A stretch of 35,447 bases of DNA from an uncultured Muribaculum sp. Lineage in GTDB: Bacteria; Bacteroidota; Bacteroidia; Bacteroidales; Muribaculaceae. Where the stretch lies: positions 4,138 to 39,584 of the forward strand of contig NZ_CAJTYX010000018.1 of assembly GCF_910583865.1 (NCBI RefSeq), read 5' to 3'. A program made the position numbers and the translations under genes. Of this stretch, positions 15,282 to 22,917 are shown piece by piece; position 1 is the stretch's first letter, and the number at the start of each line of letters is the position of its first letter. Under the pieces are notes generated by a model. It worked only from the letters and a program-made list of their open reading frames with translations, was not told the origin of the DNA and did no database searches.

Positions 15282-15293
15282 GTACGCGGAATA

Positions 15294-16631
15294 ATGAATA
15301 TAGCAATAGTCGGCACCGGTTATGTTGGTCTTGTCTCGGGAGCATGTTTCTCCGAGATGGGCGTCGATGTGACTTGTGTCGACATAGATGCGGATAAGAT
15401 CGCCTGTCTTAAGAGCGGAGAGATTCCGATATATGAGCCGGGGCTGAAAGAGCTGGTGCTTCGCAATGTGGAGGCCGGTCGTCTGCATTTCACCACTTCG
15501 CTTGCAGAGTGTCTTGACGATGTCGAGGTGGTGTTCTCTGCCGTAGGTACTCCTCCGGATGAGGACGGCGGTGCTGATTTGAGTCATGTTCTTGACGTGG
15601 CTCGTACGTTTGGACGCAATATAAATCGCTATACATTGCTCGTCACCAAGTCAACCGTGCCTGTCGGCACGGCGTCCAAGGTGAAGGATGTAATATCCGG
15701 AGAGCTTTCGTCGCGTGGCGTAGATATTGATTTTGAAGTGGCCAGCAATCCTGAGTTTCTTAAGGAAGGTGCAGCGATAAAAGACTTCATGTCGCCTGAC
15801 CGTGTGGTGGTCGGTGTTGAGAGCGAACGTGCCAAGGCCGTGATGACAAAGCTTTACCGGCCGTTCCTTACCAATAATTTCCGTGTTTATTTCATGGATA
15901 TCCCTTCTGCGGAGATGACCAAGTATGCGGCCAACGCCATGTTGGCTACGCGTATATCCTTCATGAACGACATCGCGAATCTATGTGATCATGTCGGGGC
16001 GGATATCAACATGGTACGAAAAGGAATCGGCACCGATGTCCGCATAGGGGGTAAATTCCTGTATGCGGGATGCGGTTATGGCGGTTCGTGCTTTCCGAAA
16101 GACGTGAAGGCACTTGCCCGCACTGCACGTGAGAACGGTTGTGTCATGCGTGTGGTGGAGGCCGTGGAGGCCACCAACGAGGCTCAGAAGAGAGTGGTTT
16201 ACGATAAGTTGTGTGCCGCGCTCGGCGATTCGCTCAAGGAACGTAGGATTGCTGTCTGGGGGCTCGCTTTCAAGCCGGAGACCGATGATATGCGTCAGGC
16301 CCCCTCGCTCGTGGTTATAGAGAGCCTTGTTGCCGCAGGAGCGGTGGTAAGGGTATATGATCCTGTCGCTATGGACGAGTGTCGTCGTAGGTTGGGTGAC
16401 GGGAGCGCTCTCCGGGGGGATGGTAGGGTAGAGTATGCATGCGACATGTACGATGCCGCTCTTGGTGCGGATGCGCTGCTTTTGCTCACTGAATGGAAAC
16501 AGTTCCGTATGCCATCCTGGTCGGTGCTCAGGCATGTGATGGGCAATCCGCTCATTATCGATGGCCGCAATATCTATGATAGGGCGGAGGTTGAGTCGGA
16601 AGGCTTCGTCTATTCCGGCATAGGGCGCTGA
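15294..16631 (+). CDS. ugd: UDP-glucose 6-dehydrogenase
   Basis: This enzyme oxidises UDP-glucose to UDP-glucuronate with two NAD, supplying glucuronic acid and derivatives for capsule or surface polysaccharide. The 445 residues show the NAD-binding GTGYVGL at 7-13, VGTPP near 84-88, the STVPVGT segment near 120-126, SNPEFLKEGAA near 151-161, the linker KYAANAMLATRISFMNDIANL, and the catalytic cysteine 266 in GYGGSCFPKD, followed by the C-terminal UDP-binding domain with WGLAFKPETDDMR. All catalytic landmarks are intact. It sits downstream of the consensus promoter and the tiny lipoprotein-like frame; a WecA-type transferase follows after 86 bases, consistent with a surface-glycan role. Confidence 0.96.
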   Translation: MNIAIVGTGYVGLVSGACFSEMGVDVTCVDIDADKIACLKSGEIPIYEPGLKELVLRNVEAGRLHFTTSLAECLDDVEVVFSAVGTPPDEDGGADLSHVLDVARTFGRNINRYTLLVTKSTVPVGTASKVKDVISGELSSRGVDIDFEVASNPEFLKEGAAIKDFMSPDRVVVGVESERAKAVMTKLYRPFLTNNFRVYFMDIPSAEMTKYAANAMLATRISFMNDIANLCDHVGADINMVRKGIGTDVRIGGKFLYAGCGYGGSCFPKDVKALARTARENGCVMRVVEAVEATNEAQKRVVYDKLCAALGDSLKERRIAVWGLAFKPETDDMRQAPSLVVIESLVAAGAVVRVYDPVAMDECRRRLGDGSALRGDGRVEYACDMYDAALGADALLLLTEWKQFRMPSWSVLRHVMGNPLIIDGRNIYDRAEVESEGFVYSGIGR

Positions 16632-16717
16632 CCGTTTTTTGTAAAATCATATTTTAACTCCATTAAATATTGATTGTAGAGGATACTTTATTAATTGATT
16701 ATTTACACACTTTTGTT

Positions 16718-17836
16718 ATGGACTTCTGGTTACTATGTAATTTTGTCGTATTTGTGCTTTGCGTACTGTTTGCGGGAATCTTCATTCCTCAGATTCTGCT
16801 TGTGGCTTTTAAGAAAGAGCTTTTTGATATGCCTGACGAGCGTAAGATTCACAAGGGAATCGTGCCACGGCTCGGAGGCATTGCCTTTACTCCGGTGATA
16901 TGCTTCACTGTCTCTTTGCTTATAGGCGCCACCTTGTTGGTCGGAGATGCCCGTCTGATGCTCCTTGTGGAGTCACAGACGCTTCCTTTGTCGATGGGTT
17001 TCTGTTCGCTGTTTCTGATATATATAGTAGGTGTCGGCGATGATCTTGTCGGGGTACGTTATCGTGCAAAGTTTGTGGCTCAAATTCTTTGCGCTGTATT
17101 CATAATAATGGGCGGGTTATGGATTAACTCCCTGCATGGATTCCTTTGGATCAACAATATTCCTTTTTGGCTGGGATTTCTTATGACAGTAATATACATA
17201 GTGTTCGTGTGCAATGCGCTCAATCTTATTGACGGTATCGACGGCCTCGCTTCCGGTCTTGCCGCTACGGGATTTATAATTTATGGTGTAGCGTTCTATA
17301 TGCTGGGGCAATATGTGTATGCCATGTTATCTTTTGCGTCTCTCGGAGTGTTGGTGCCGTTCTTCTACTATAATGTGTTTGGAGACCCTGTGAAACGAAA
17401 GAAGATATTTATGGGCGATGCCGGCTCTCTTACGATTGGTCTGCTTTTGTCGTTCTTGAGCCTTAGATTGTTCAGCGCCTCCTCCATTGCGGTAGATGGT
17501 TTTGATTTCAACATGTTCGTGGTTGCCCTGTCGCCGCTCATAGTGCCATGTTTTGATGTGGTCAGGGTGTTTATCGGTCGAGTGCGTCGTGGCAACAATC
17601 CATTCCTGCCGGACCGTACGCACATCCATCACAAACTCCTCGCGTTGGGCATATCGTCGCGTGTAGCCATGGTGACGGTGGTGTGTGTGGCCATTGCTTT
17701 CTCGGTGGCTAATATCGTACTTGCCAATTATCTCGACATTACACTTCTTATAGTGCTCGACATCGCATTCTGGACAGTTGCAAATATACTGCTCAGCAAT
17801 GCCATAAAGAAGCATAAGCTCTCATTGAGCGCATAA
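16718..17836 (+). CDS. WecA/MraY-type undecaprenyl-phosphate sugar-1-phosphate transferase
   Basis: This polytopic membrane enzyme transfers a sugar-1-phosphate, probably an N-acetylhexosamine, from a UDP-sugar to undecaprenyl phosphate, starting a lipid-linked glycan. The 372 residues contain about ten or eleven hydrophobic helices. Family motifs are GVGDDLVGVR at 105-114 (the DDxxG element), NALNLIDGIDGLASG at 166-180, a GDAGS segment in the next loop, and the cytoplasmic PDRTHIHHKLL histidine motif of WecA-like enzymes, which separates it from MraY. A TTG at 16670 would extend it by 16 residues that lack the initial helix pattern; the ATG at 16718 begins the first helix. The exact sugar is not determined. 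It ends at a strong terminator. Confidence 0.9.
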   Translation: MDFWLLCNFVVFVLCVLFAGIFIPQILLVAFKKELFDMPDERKIHKGIVPRLGGIAFTPVICFTVSLLIGATLLVGDARLMLLVESQTLPLSMGFCSLFLIYIVGVGDDLVGVRYRAKFVAQILCAVFIIMGGLWINSLHGFLWINNIPFWLGFLMTVIYIVFVCNALNLIDGIDGLASGLAATGFIIYGVAFYMLGQYVYAMLSFASLGVLVPFFYYNVFGDPVKRKKIFMGDAGSLTIGLLLSFLSLRLFSASSIAVDGFDFNMFVVALSPLIVPCFDVVRVFIGRVRRGNNPFLPDRTHIHHKLLALGISSRVAMVTVVCVAIAFSVANIVLANYLDITLLIVLDIAFWTVANILLSNAIKKHKLSLSA

Positions 17837-17877
17837 TGTGTGCGCTATTGATCGGTGGGAGTGTTCCCTGATGAATG

Positions 17878-17914
17878 AAGGCGGTGTATCGGATTTGCGG
17901 TATGCCGCCTTTTT
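17878..17914 (+). terminator. Intrinsic terminator after the WecA-type gene
   Basis: AAGGCGGTGTA (17878-17888) and TATGCCGCCTT (17901-17911) pair over 11 positions, including two G-U pairs, around a 12-base loop and run into TTTTT. It ends the ugd-wecA run and faces algH, whose stop lies just beyond it. Confidence 0.85.
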
Positions 17915-17925
17915 GCAGTAGTGTC

Positions 17926-18528
17926 TCAGTTAAGTGACGGATATTGCGGATGGTATAGCCATCCGCGATATGTCGAGCCGAGAGTGCGCACATGACCGTG
18001 CCAGTATCCGTCCTCCGATCCTTGAAGAATCGTATCGGGATTTGTCATGCGGGTTACGGCCCATACGTTATTTTTAAGTTCATCATCGAGTTGGCCGATG
18101 TCCCATCCGCTGTAACCAAGACAGAAACGCACCAGTCCGTCAAGAGGATATCCGGCATTTACATAATCAATCATTTTGTCGAAGTCTCCTCCGATATAAA
18201 GGCCGTCGGCGATATGTTTTGCACCCGGGATTATGTCTCCAAGGCGGTGGATGAAGTAAAGCCTGTCGCCGGATAACGGCCCTCCGCAGTACACGGGGAT
18301 GGGTTCGCGCCTTGTGACGCTGTTTAGCAGATCCGACAGAAGATAGTTGGTGGTCTTGTTCATCACTATTCCCATGGTGGTCTCCCCTTGTCCGTAATCC
18401 ACGATATAGATGACTGCGTGATTGAAATAGCTTTCACGCAGAAAGGGCTCGGCCACCAAAAGGGCCCCCGATTCCGGCGTCCCTTTGGGCAGGTCTATGC
18501 GGTTAAGGAATTTATCGAGATCTTTCAT
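17926..18528 (-). CDS. AlgH / UPF0301 (YqgE) family protein
   Basis: This 200-residue cytosolic protein belongs to the UPF0301 family, named AlgH in Pseudomonas and YqgE in E. coli, whose molecular role is unsettled. The family pattern is clear: GALLVAEPFLRESYFNHAVIYIV near 22-44, MGIVMNKTT near 52-60, PVYCGGPLSGDRLYFIHRL near 78-96, and the C-terminal FCLGYSGWDIGQLDDELKNNVWAV segment. Length is close to the normal 185-200. It is transcribed alone, with a promoter match upstream, toward the terminator of the ugd-wecA run. The original link to alginate regulation in Pseudomonas should not be carried over. The family call is firm and the function unknown. Confidence 0.92.
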   Translation of the reverse strand: MKDLDKFLNRIDLPKGTPESGALLVAEPFLRESYFNHAVIYIVDYGQGETTMGIVMNKTTNYLLSDLLNSVTRREPIPVYCGGPLSGDRLYFIHRLGDIIPGAKHIADGLYIGGDFDKMIDYVNAGYPLDGLVRFCLGYSGWDIGQLDDELKNNVWAVTRMTNPDTILQGSEDGYWHGHVRTLGSTYRGWLYHPQYPSLN

Positions 18529-18574
18529 AGCTGTATACTTTCCTGGGATTAAAAAACGGGAAAAGACGTCTCTA

Positions 18575-18606
18575 CTAAGTTACGGGTTATTTTTGAAAAC
18601 GACAAA
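18575..18606 (-). promoter_or_regulatory. Promoter of algH, TTTG-N20-TAACTTAG
   Basis: On the minus strand TTTG (18603-18606) lies 20 bases from TAACTTAG (18575-18582), a single mismatch from TAnnTTTG. The start would fall about 35-40 bases before the algH ATG. Confidence 0.55.
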
Positions 18607-18717
18607 ATGATTTTCTTTAATTAATGGCTATTTATCCATAAATAATGTTAATGATGGTATGTGGGAGTGTGAGAAATAAAACCTCGTCTCGGATATGGTT
18701 TTGTGTTGGAAAATGCG

Positions 18718-18725
18718 TAACTTTG
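18718..18725 (+). promoter_or_regulatory. Upstream -7 box in the dnaN leader
   Basis: TAACTTTG matches TAnnTTTG exactly but has no TTTG at the right distance; it lies 75 bases upstream of the better dnaN promoter and may be a second, weaker start. Confidence 0.35.
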
Positions 18726-18767
18726 AATCCGTATTAGGTACTCGTCCGTGGTGAAAATCAAATAGGA

Positions 18768-18800
18768 TTTGTTTTTATACTCGGCTAACCCGTATCTTTG
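18768..18800 (+). promoter_or_regulatory. Promoter of the dnaN run, TTTG-N21-TATCTTTG
   Basis: TTTG at 18768-18771 and TATCTTTG at 18793-18800 are 21 bases apart and both match consensus. The start would lie about 50 bases before ATG 18858. The overlap of this -7 box with the longest possible reading frame shows that dnaN does not start at 18798. Confidence 0.7.
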
Positions 18801-18857
18801 CTCTTGTATATTCAGGACATACGAATATGGAATATAAATCAAACAAAATACCGCCTC

Positions 18858-19991
18858 ATGAAATTTAATGTCTCCAGCAAGACACTTCACACGTGTGTGT
18901 CGGCCGTAAGCAAGGTGATTAATTCGAAGAACGCGTTGACCATACTCAACAATTTCCTTTTCGAGTTGTCTGATGACACCTTGACTGTGACGGCTTCCGA
19001 TCTTGAAAATACTCTTGTGGCCCATATGCAAGTGATGGATGCAGAAGGTGAAGGCCGTTTCTGTGTCGATGCGCGCCGTTTGGTGGATCTTCTCAAGGAG
19101 ATGCCCGATCAGGGATTGGAGTTCAATATCAATGACCAGAACCTCTCCGTGGAATTGACGTATGCTACAGGTAAGTACAGTTTCATCGCTCTTAACGGTG
19201 CTGAATATCCATCAAACGAGTCGGATGCCGAGAATCCCGATGCGAATTTCACGTTTGTATGTCCTACGGAACAGGTGCTGAAAGGCATAGATAACACGTT
19301 GTTTGCGGTAGGTAACGATGATCTGCGCCCTCAGATGATGGGAATATTGTGGGACATCAAGCCTGACGGTATAGTTTTTGTTTCCACTGATACACGCAAG
19401 CTTGTGCGTTATCGCAACAACATGTCGGAACCGGGTCAGGAAGGCTCTTTCATACTTCCCGTGAAGCCTGCCACAGTCATCAAGAATGTGTTTGCAAAAG
19501 AGGAGTCTATCCGGATCACAGTCGAGCCGAAAAGTGTTACTTTCGAAAGCCCCTCTTATCGCTTCAACTGCCGGTTTATAAAGGGTAATTTCCCCGATTA
19601 TAATCGGGTGATACCTCAGAATAATCCGTATGTGGTGACCCTCGACCGCCAGCAGTTCCTTACCGCCATACGCCGTGTGGCCGTATTCGTCGATCAGGGG
19701 CATGGGCTTGTCAAGTTCCGTATAAATCCCGAGAAACTCACCATGAAGGCCACCGACAACAACTTCTGCACGTCGGCGCGCGAAGAAGTGCCTTGTGATT
19801 TCACCGGCACTGACATGGTAATCGGGTTCAGTGCTCCGTATCTTATCGAGATAATAAACACCATATCCACCGAGAACGTACTCCTGAAGCTTTCCGACCC
19901 GAGCCGCCCCGGTGTATTCGTTCCTGCCGAGCAGAGTGATGATTCCGACCTCCTCATGCTGCTCATGCCAATGACTGTATCTGAATTCTGA
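18858..19991 (+). CDS. dnaN: DNA polymerase III beta subunit (sliding clamp)
   Basis: The beta clamp is a ring-shaped dimer that tethers the replicative polymerase and many repair factors to DNA. The 377 residues fit the family: MKFNVSSKTLHTCVSAVSKVINSKNALTILNNFLFEL at the N-terminus, of which the central part is the first clamp domain, a TDTRKLVRYR stretch that lines the ring in the middle domain, GNFPDYNRVIP before the third domain, and the C-terminal LMLLMPMTV strand that forms part of the peptide-binding pocket. A start 20 codons upstream at 18798 would overlap the predicted -7 box, so ATG 18858 is used. It begins a run with the exonuclease, coaBC, recN and others. Confidence 0.97.
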   Translation: MKFNVSSKTLHTCVSAVSKVINSKNALTILNNFLFELSDDTLTVTASDLENTLVAHMQVMDAEGEGRFCVDARRLVDLLKEMPDQGLEFNINDQNLSVELTYATGKYSFIALNGAEYPSNESDAENPDANFTFVCPTEQVLKGIDNTLFAVGNDDLRPQMMGILWDIKPDGIVFVSTDTRKLVRYRNNMSEPGQEGSFILPVKPATVIKNVFAKEESIRITVEPKSVTFESPSYRFNCRFIKGNFPDYNRVIPQNNPYVVTLDRQQFLTAIRRVAVFVDQGHGLVKFRINPEKLTMKATDNNFCTSAREEVPCDFTGTDMVIGFSAPYLIEIINTISTENVLLKLSDPSRPGVFVPAEQSDDSDLLMLLMPMTVSEF

Positions 19992-19993
19992 AA

Positions 19994-20755
19994 ATGAATC
20001 TCGCACTTACACGCCCAATAGTATTCTTCGACCTTGAGACAACCGGAACGAGCATCATGCGCGACCGTATCGTGGAGATATCCGTGATAAAGGTGATGCC
20101 CGACGGGTCGGAGATAGAACGCACGATACGCGTAAATCCGGGTATGCCTATCCCTGCCGAAGCGACCGCCATACACCATATTACCGACGATGACGTGGCC
20201 GACGCCCCGACATTCCGTATGGTCGCCGGGGAGCTGATGCAGCTCTTCGACGATGCCGACATAGCCGGCTTCAACTCCAACCGTTTCGACGTGCCGTTAC
20301 TCACCGAGGAATTCCTGCGTGCCGGCATTCCCTTCGATCTTTCCAAGCGCCGTTTTGTCGACGTGCAGACCATATTCCACAAGATGGAGCAGCGCACCCT
20401 TGTGGCCGCGTACAGATTTTATTGCGACAAGGACCTTACGGAGGCCCATTCCGCAAATGCCGATACCCGCGCCACCTACGAGGTGCTCAAGGCGCAGCTT
20501 GACCGTTACGACACGCTTAAGAATGATGTCGCTTTTCTTGCGGAATTCTCCACCCAGAATAAGAATGTCGACCTTATGGGTCGTATTATCCGCAACGATG
20601 CCGGCAAGGAAGTGTTCAATTTCGGAAAATACAAGGGACAGCTTGTCGAGGATGTGTTCCGTCGCGACATAGGATATTATTCCTGGATGATGCAGGGTGA
20701 ATTTCCGGCCAACACCAAACAGGTGATAACGGCTATAAAGATGCGCATGCGATGA
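19994..20755 (+). CDS. DnaQ-like 3'-5' exonuclease
   Basis: This 253-residue protein is a DEDDh exonuclease related to the proofreading epsilon subunit of DNA polymerase III. The acidic metal-binding residues are D13 and E15 in FFDLETTG, D99 in SNRFDVPLL, and D157 in HSANADTRAT, with H152 five residues before the last aspartate. After the nuclease domain (about 1-170) comes a small C-terminal domain with FNFGKYKGQLVEDVF and YYSWMMQGEF, resembling the exodeoxyribonuclease X C-terminal element. It begins 2 bases after the dnaN stop, and its own stop overlaps coaBC by four bases. Position beside the clamp gene supports a proofreading role, but it could be a repair nuclease. Confidence 0.9.
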   Translation: MNLALTRPIVFFDLETTGTSIMRDRIVEISVIKVMPDGSEIERTIRVNPGMPIPAEATAIHHITDDDVADAPTFRMVAGELMQLFDDADIAGFNSNRFDVPLLTEEFLRAGIPFDLSKRRFVDVQTIFHKMEQRTLVAAYRFYCDKDLTEAHSANADTRATYEVLKAQLDRYDTLKNDVAFLAEFSTQNKNVDLMGRIIRNDAGKEVFNFGKYKGQLVEDVFRRDIGYYSWMMQGEFPANTKQVITAIKMRMR

Positions 20756-21957
20756 CTGCCATAAAAGGTAAGCATATCATACTCGGTATCACCGGAGGCA
20801 TCGCCGCCTACAAGTCGGCGATGCTTGTGCGTCTTTTGGTGAAGGCCGGTGCGGAAGTTCAGGTGGTGATGACGCCAAATGCCAAGGAGTTCATCACGCC
20901 TGTCACCTTGTCGACACTCAGCGGCAAGCCGGTCATAAGCGAATTTTTTACAGCCAACACCGGTGAATGGCACAGCCATGTGGATCTCGGGTTGTGGGCC
21001 GATGCCATGATTGTGGCTCCGGCAACAGCATCCACCATCGCCAAGATGGCAAACGGAGTGGCTGACAACATGCTTGTCACCACATATCTGTCGGCTAAGG
21101 CGCCCGTGTTTGTGGCTCCGGCCATGGATCTTGACATGATGGCCCATCCTTCCACTGTGCGCAATATCTCGTTGCTTCGCTCCTACGGCAACCATATCAT
21201 AGAGGCACAGTCGGGCGAACTGGCAAGCCATCTCACCGGCAAAGGCCGTATGGAGGAGCCTGAACGCATTGTCGAAGTGCTTGAGGCTTATTTCTCCGGA
21301 AATTGTGATTATAAGGGTAAGCACGTGCTGATTACCGCCGGACCCACATATGAACGCATAGATCCGGTGCGTTTCATAGGGAACTACAGTTCCGGCAAGA
21401 TGGGTTATGCCATTGCCGGTGAAGCGGCCTCCCGAGGGGCCACAGTCACATTGGTCAGCGGTCCGGTAAGCATTCCCGCTCCGGCCGATTCTGCAATATC
21501 TGTGGTGCGCGTGGAGTCCGCGCGCCAGATGCTCGACGCATGCGAGAACGTATTTCCTGACGCCGATGTCGCAATAATGTGTGCGGCTGTTGCCGACTAT
21601 GCTCCCGCCAGTCCTTCAGACATCAAGATAAAGAGGGAGGGCAATGAGCCTCCCGAAATAAGACTCGTAAAGAATCCTGACATCGCCCGTACTCTCGGGG
21701 AAAAGAAGCATGAGGGTCAGATTCTTGTCGGCTTTGCCCTTGAGACGGATCACGAGGGTGACAATGCTGTGGCCAAGATGAAGTCTAAGAATCTCGACAT
21801 GATTGTCCTTAATTCGCTTCGTGATGCCGGTGCCGGTTTTTCGACAGATACCAATAAGGTTACCGTCTTTACCGCCGATGGCCGTACCTTGCCGTTCCCG
21901 CTCAAGGACAAGCACGAGGTGGCAGGTGATATACTCGACACAATCCTCTCTCTCTGA
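20752..21957 (+). CDS. coaBC: Phosphopantothenoylcysteine synthetase / decarboxylase
   Basis: This bifunctional enzyme makes 4'-phosphopantothenoylcysteine and decarboxylates it to phosphopantetheine in coenzyme A synthesis. Of 401 residues, about 1-180 form the FMN-binding CoaC domain: GITGGIAAYK near 12-21, active-site H76 in WHSHVDLG, and PAMDLDM at 123-129. About 190-401 form CoaB: ITAGPTYERIDPVRFIGNYSSGKMG near 194-218 and KIKREG. In the CoaC substrate lid the sequence is LASHLTGKGRM (157-167), with Ser159 where the E. coli enzyme has a catalytic cysteine. The gene overlaps the exonuclease gene by four bases and is followed by a PorD-like gene. Confidence 0.95.
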   Translation: MTAIKGKHIILGITGGIAAYKSAMLVRLLVKAGAEVQVVMTPNAKEFITPVTLSTLSGKPVISEFFTANTGEWHSHVDLGLWADAMIVAPATASTIAKMANGVADNMLVTTYLSAKAPVFVAPAMDLDMMAHPSTVRNISLLRSYGNHIIEAQSGELASHLTGKGRMEEPERIVEVLEAYFSGNCDYKGKHVLITAGPTYERIDPVRFIGNYSSGKMGYAIAGEAASRGATVTLVSGPVSIPAPADSAISVVRVESARQMLDACENVFPDADVAIMCAAVADYAPASPSDIKIKREGNEPPEIRLVKNPDIARTLGEKKHEGQILVGFALETDHEGDNAVAKMKSKNLDMIVLNSLRDAGAGFSTDTNKVTVFTADGRTLPFPLKDKHEVAGDILDTILSL

Positions 21958-21960
21958 TTG

Positions 21961-22887
21961 ATGAAACGCATTGCTCTGATATTACGTATGTTGTTGGTCG
22001 TACTTCTGTCCGGCCTCTCATCCCGTGCCTCGGCTCAGGAACTTAACTGCAAGGTCGAAATCGACTTCTCCCAGGTGCCCGGGACCAATACTGCCGTATT
22101 TACGACTTTGCAGGATGCCATATCGGAGTACATCAACACCCGCAAGTGGACGAATGCGCAGTTTTCTACCAATGAGAAGATTGATTGCAAGCTGTTTCTG
22201 GCTGTAAAGACTTATGAGGATCCTCGTATAACCGGTGAATTGCAGATTCAGTCCTCCAGGCCTGTCTACAACAGCAATTATACTACCACCATCATAAATT
22301 TCAAGGATACGAAGATCGAGTTTGACTACTCACAGGGCGAACCTCTGATATTCTCTGAAAATTCCATGGAGAGCAATCTTACCGCGATAATAAATTATTA
22401 CGTGTATCTTGTTCTGGCACTTGATTTCGACAGTTTCTCTCCACGGGGTGGAGACCCTTATTGGGAGCGGTTGAACAACGTTGTGCAGATGGCGCAATCG
22501 GCAGGTGAGGGTGGGTGGAAATCGTTTGAGGATACAAAGAACCGCGCCGCCGTGCTCAATGCTTTTACCGAACCGTCCACCCAGAAATTGCGTGATATGC
22601 TGTATGCCTACCATCGTACCGGACTTGACGAGATGTCGGTGAGTCCCGACAAGGGCCGTCAGCGCATCACGCAGTCGCTCGACATACTTTCCGAGGTGAG
22701 CAAGGTCGCCCCTATGTCAGTAGGTATCTCCTTGTTCAAGGACGCGAAACTCGACGAGCTTGTCAATGTCTACTCCAAGGCGCCGCAGGATGAGCGTGAG
22801 CGAGTCTACGAACTTCTCTACAGTCTGTATCCTACCGAAGGGAAACGTCTCGACATGATTAAGAAAGGTACAAACAAACAGCAGTAG
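21961..22887 (+). CDS. DUF4835 family exported protein, PorD-like
   Basis: This 308-residue protein fits DUF4835, a Bacteroidota family that includes PorD, reported as a component of the type IX secretion system. It has a signal peptide (about residues 1-25, ending RASAQ) and the recognisable mature start ELNCKVEIDFSQVPGTN. The middle has NFKDTKIEFDYSQGEPLIFSEN, INYYVYLVLALDFDSFSPRGGDPYW near 140-165, and helices in the last third. There is no lipobox. A TTG at 21958 would add only one residue. It follows coaBC by 3 bases and precedes recN by 30. Family assignment is from memory of the pattern; the secretion role is family knowledge, not visible in the sequence. Confidence 0.8.
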   Translation: MKRIALILRMLLVVLLSGLSSRASAQELNCKVEIDFSQVPGTNTAVFTTLQDAISEYINTRKWTNAQFSTNEKIDCKLFLAVKTYEDPRITGELQIQSSRPVYNSNYTTTIINFKDTKIEFDYSQGEPLIFSENSMESNLTAIINYYVYLVLALDFDSFSPRGGDPYWERLNNVVQMAQSAGEGGWKSFEDTKNRAAVLNAFTEPSTQKLRDMLYAYHRTGLDEMSVSPDKGRQRITQSLDILSEVSKVAPMSVGISLFKDAKLDELVNVYSKAPQDERERVYELLYSLYPTEGKRLDMIKKGTNKQQ

Positions 22888-22917
22888 GCTACTCGGCCCG
22901 AACGAATCATTGATCAT

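Larger units (their letters stand above)
18529..18857. other. Divergent promoter spacer between algH and dnaN
   Basis: This AT-rich gap of 329 bases contains no gene I can support. It holds a minus-strand promoter near the algH side and two plus-strand -7 boxes on the dnaN side, described separately. A TTAATTAATGG...CCATAAATAATG stretch at about 18619-18650 is AT-rich and without a clear fold. DnaA-box-like sequence is not evident, so there is no sign of a replication origin despite the nearness to dnaN. Confidence 0.6.

Noticed and set aside
18529..18857. Replication origin next to dnaN
   Set aside because: No cluster of DnaA-box-like 9-mers and no dnaA gene nearby; dnaN alone does not mark an origin in this group.
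19212..20006. 264-codon frame antisense to dnaN
   Set aside because: Shadow of dnaN codon structure: no motif, and it covers a well-supported gene.
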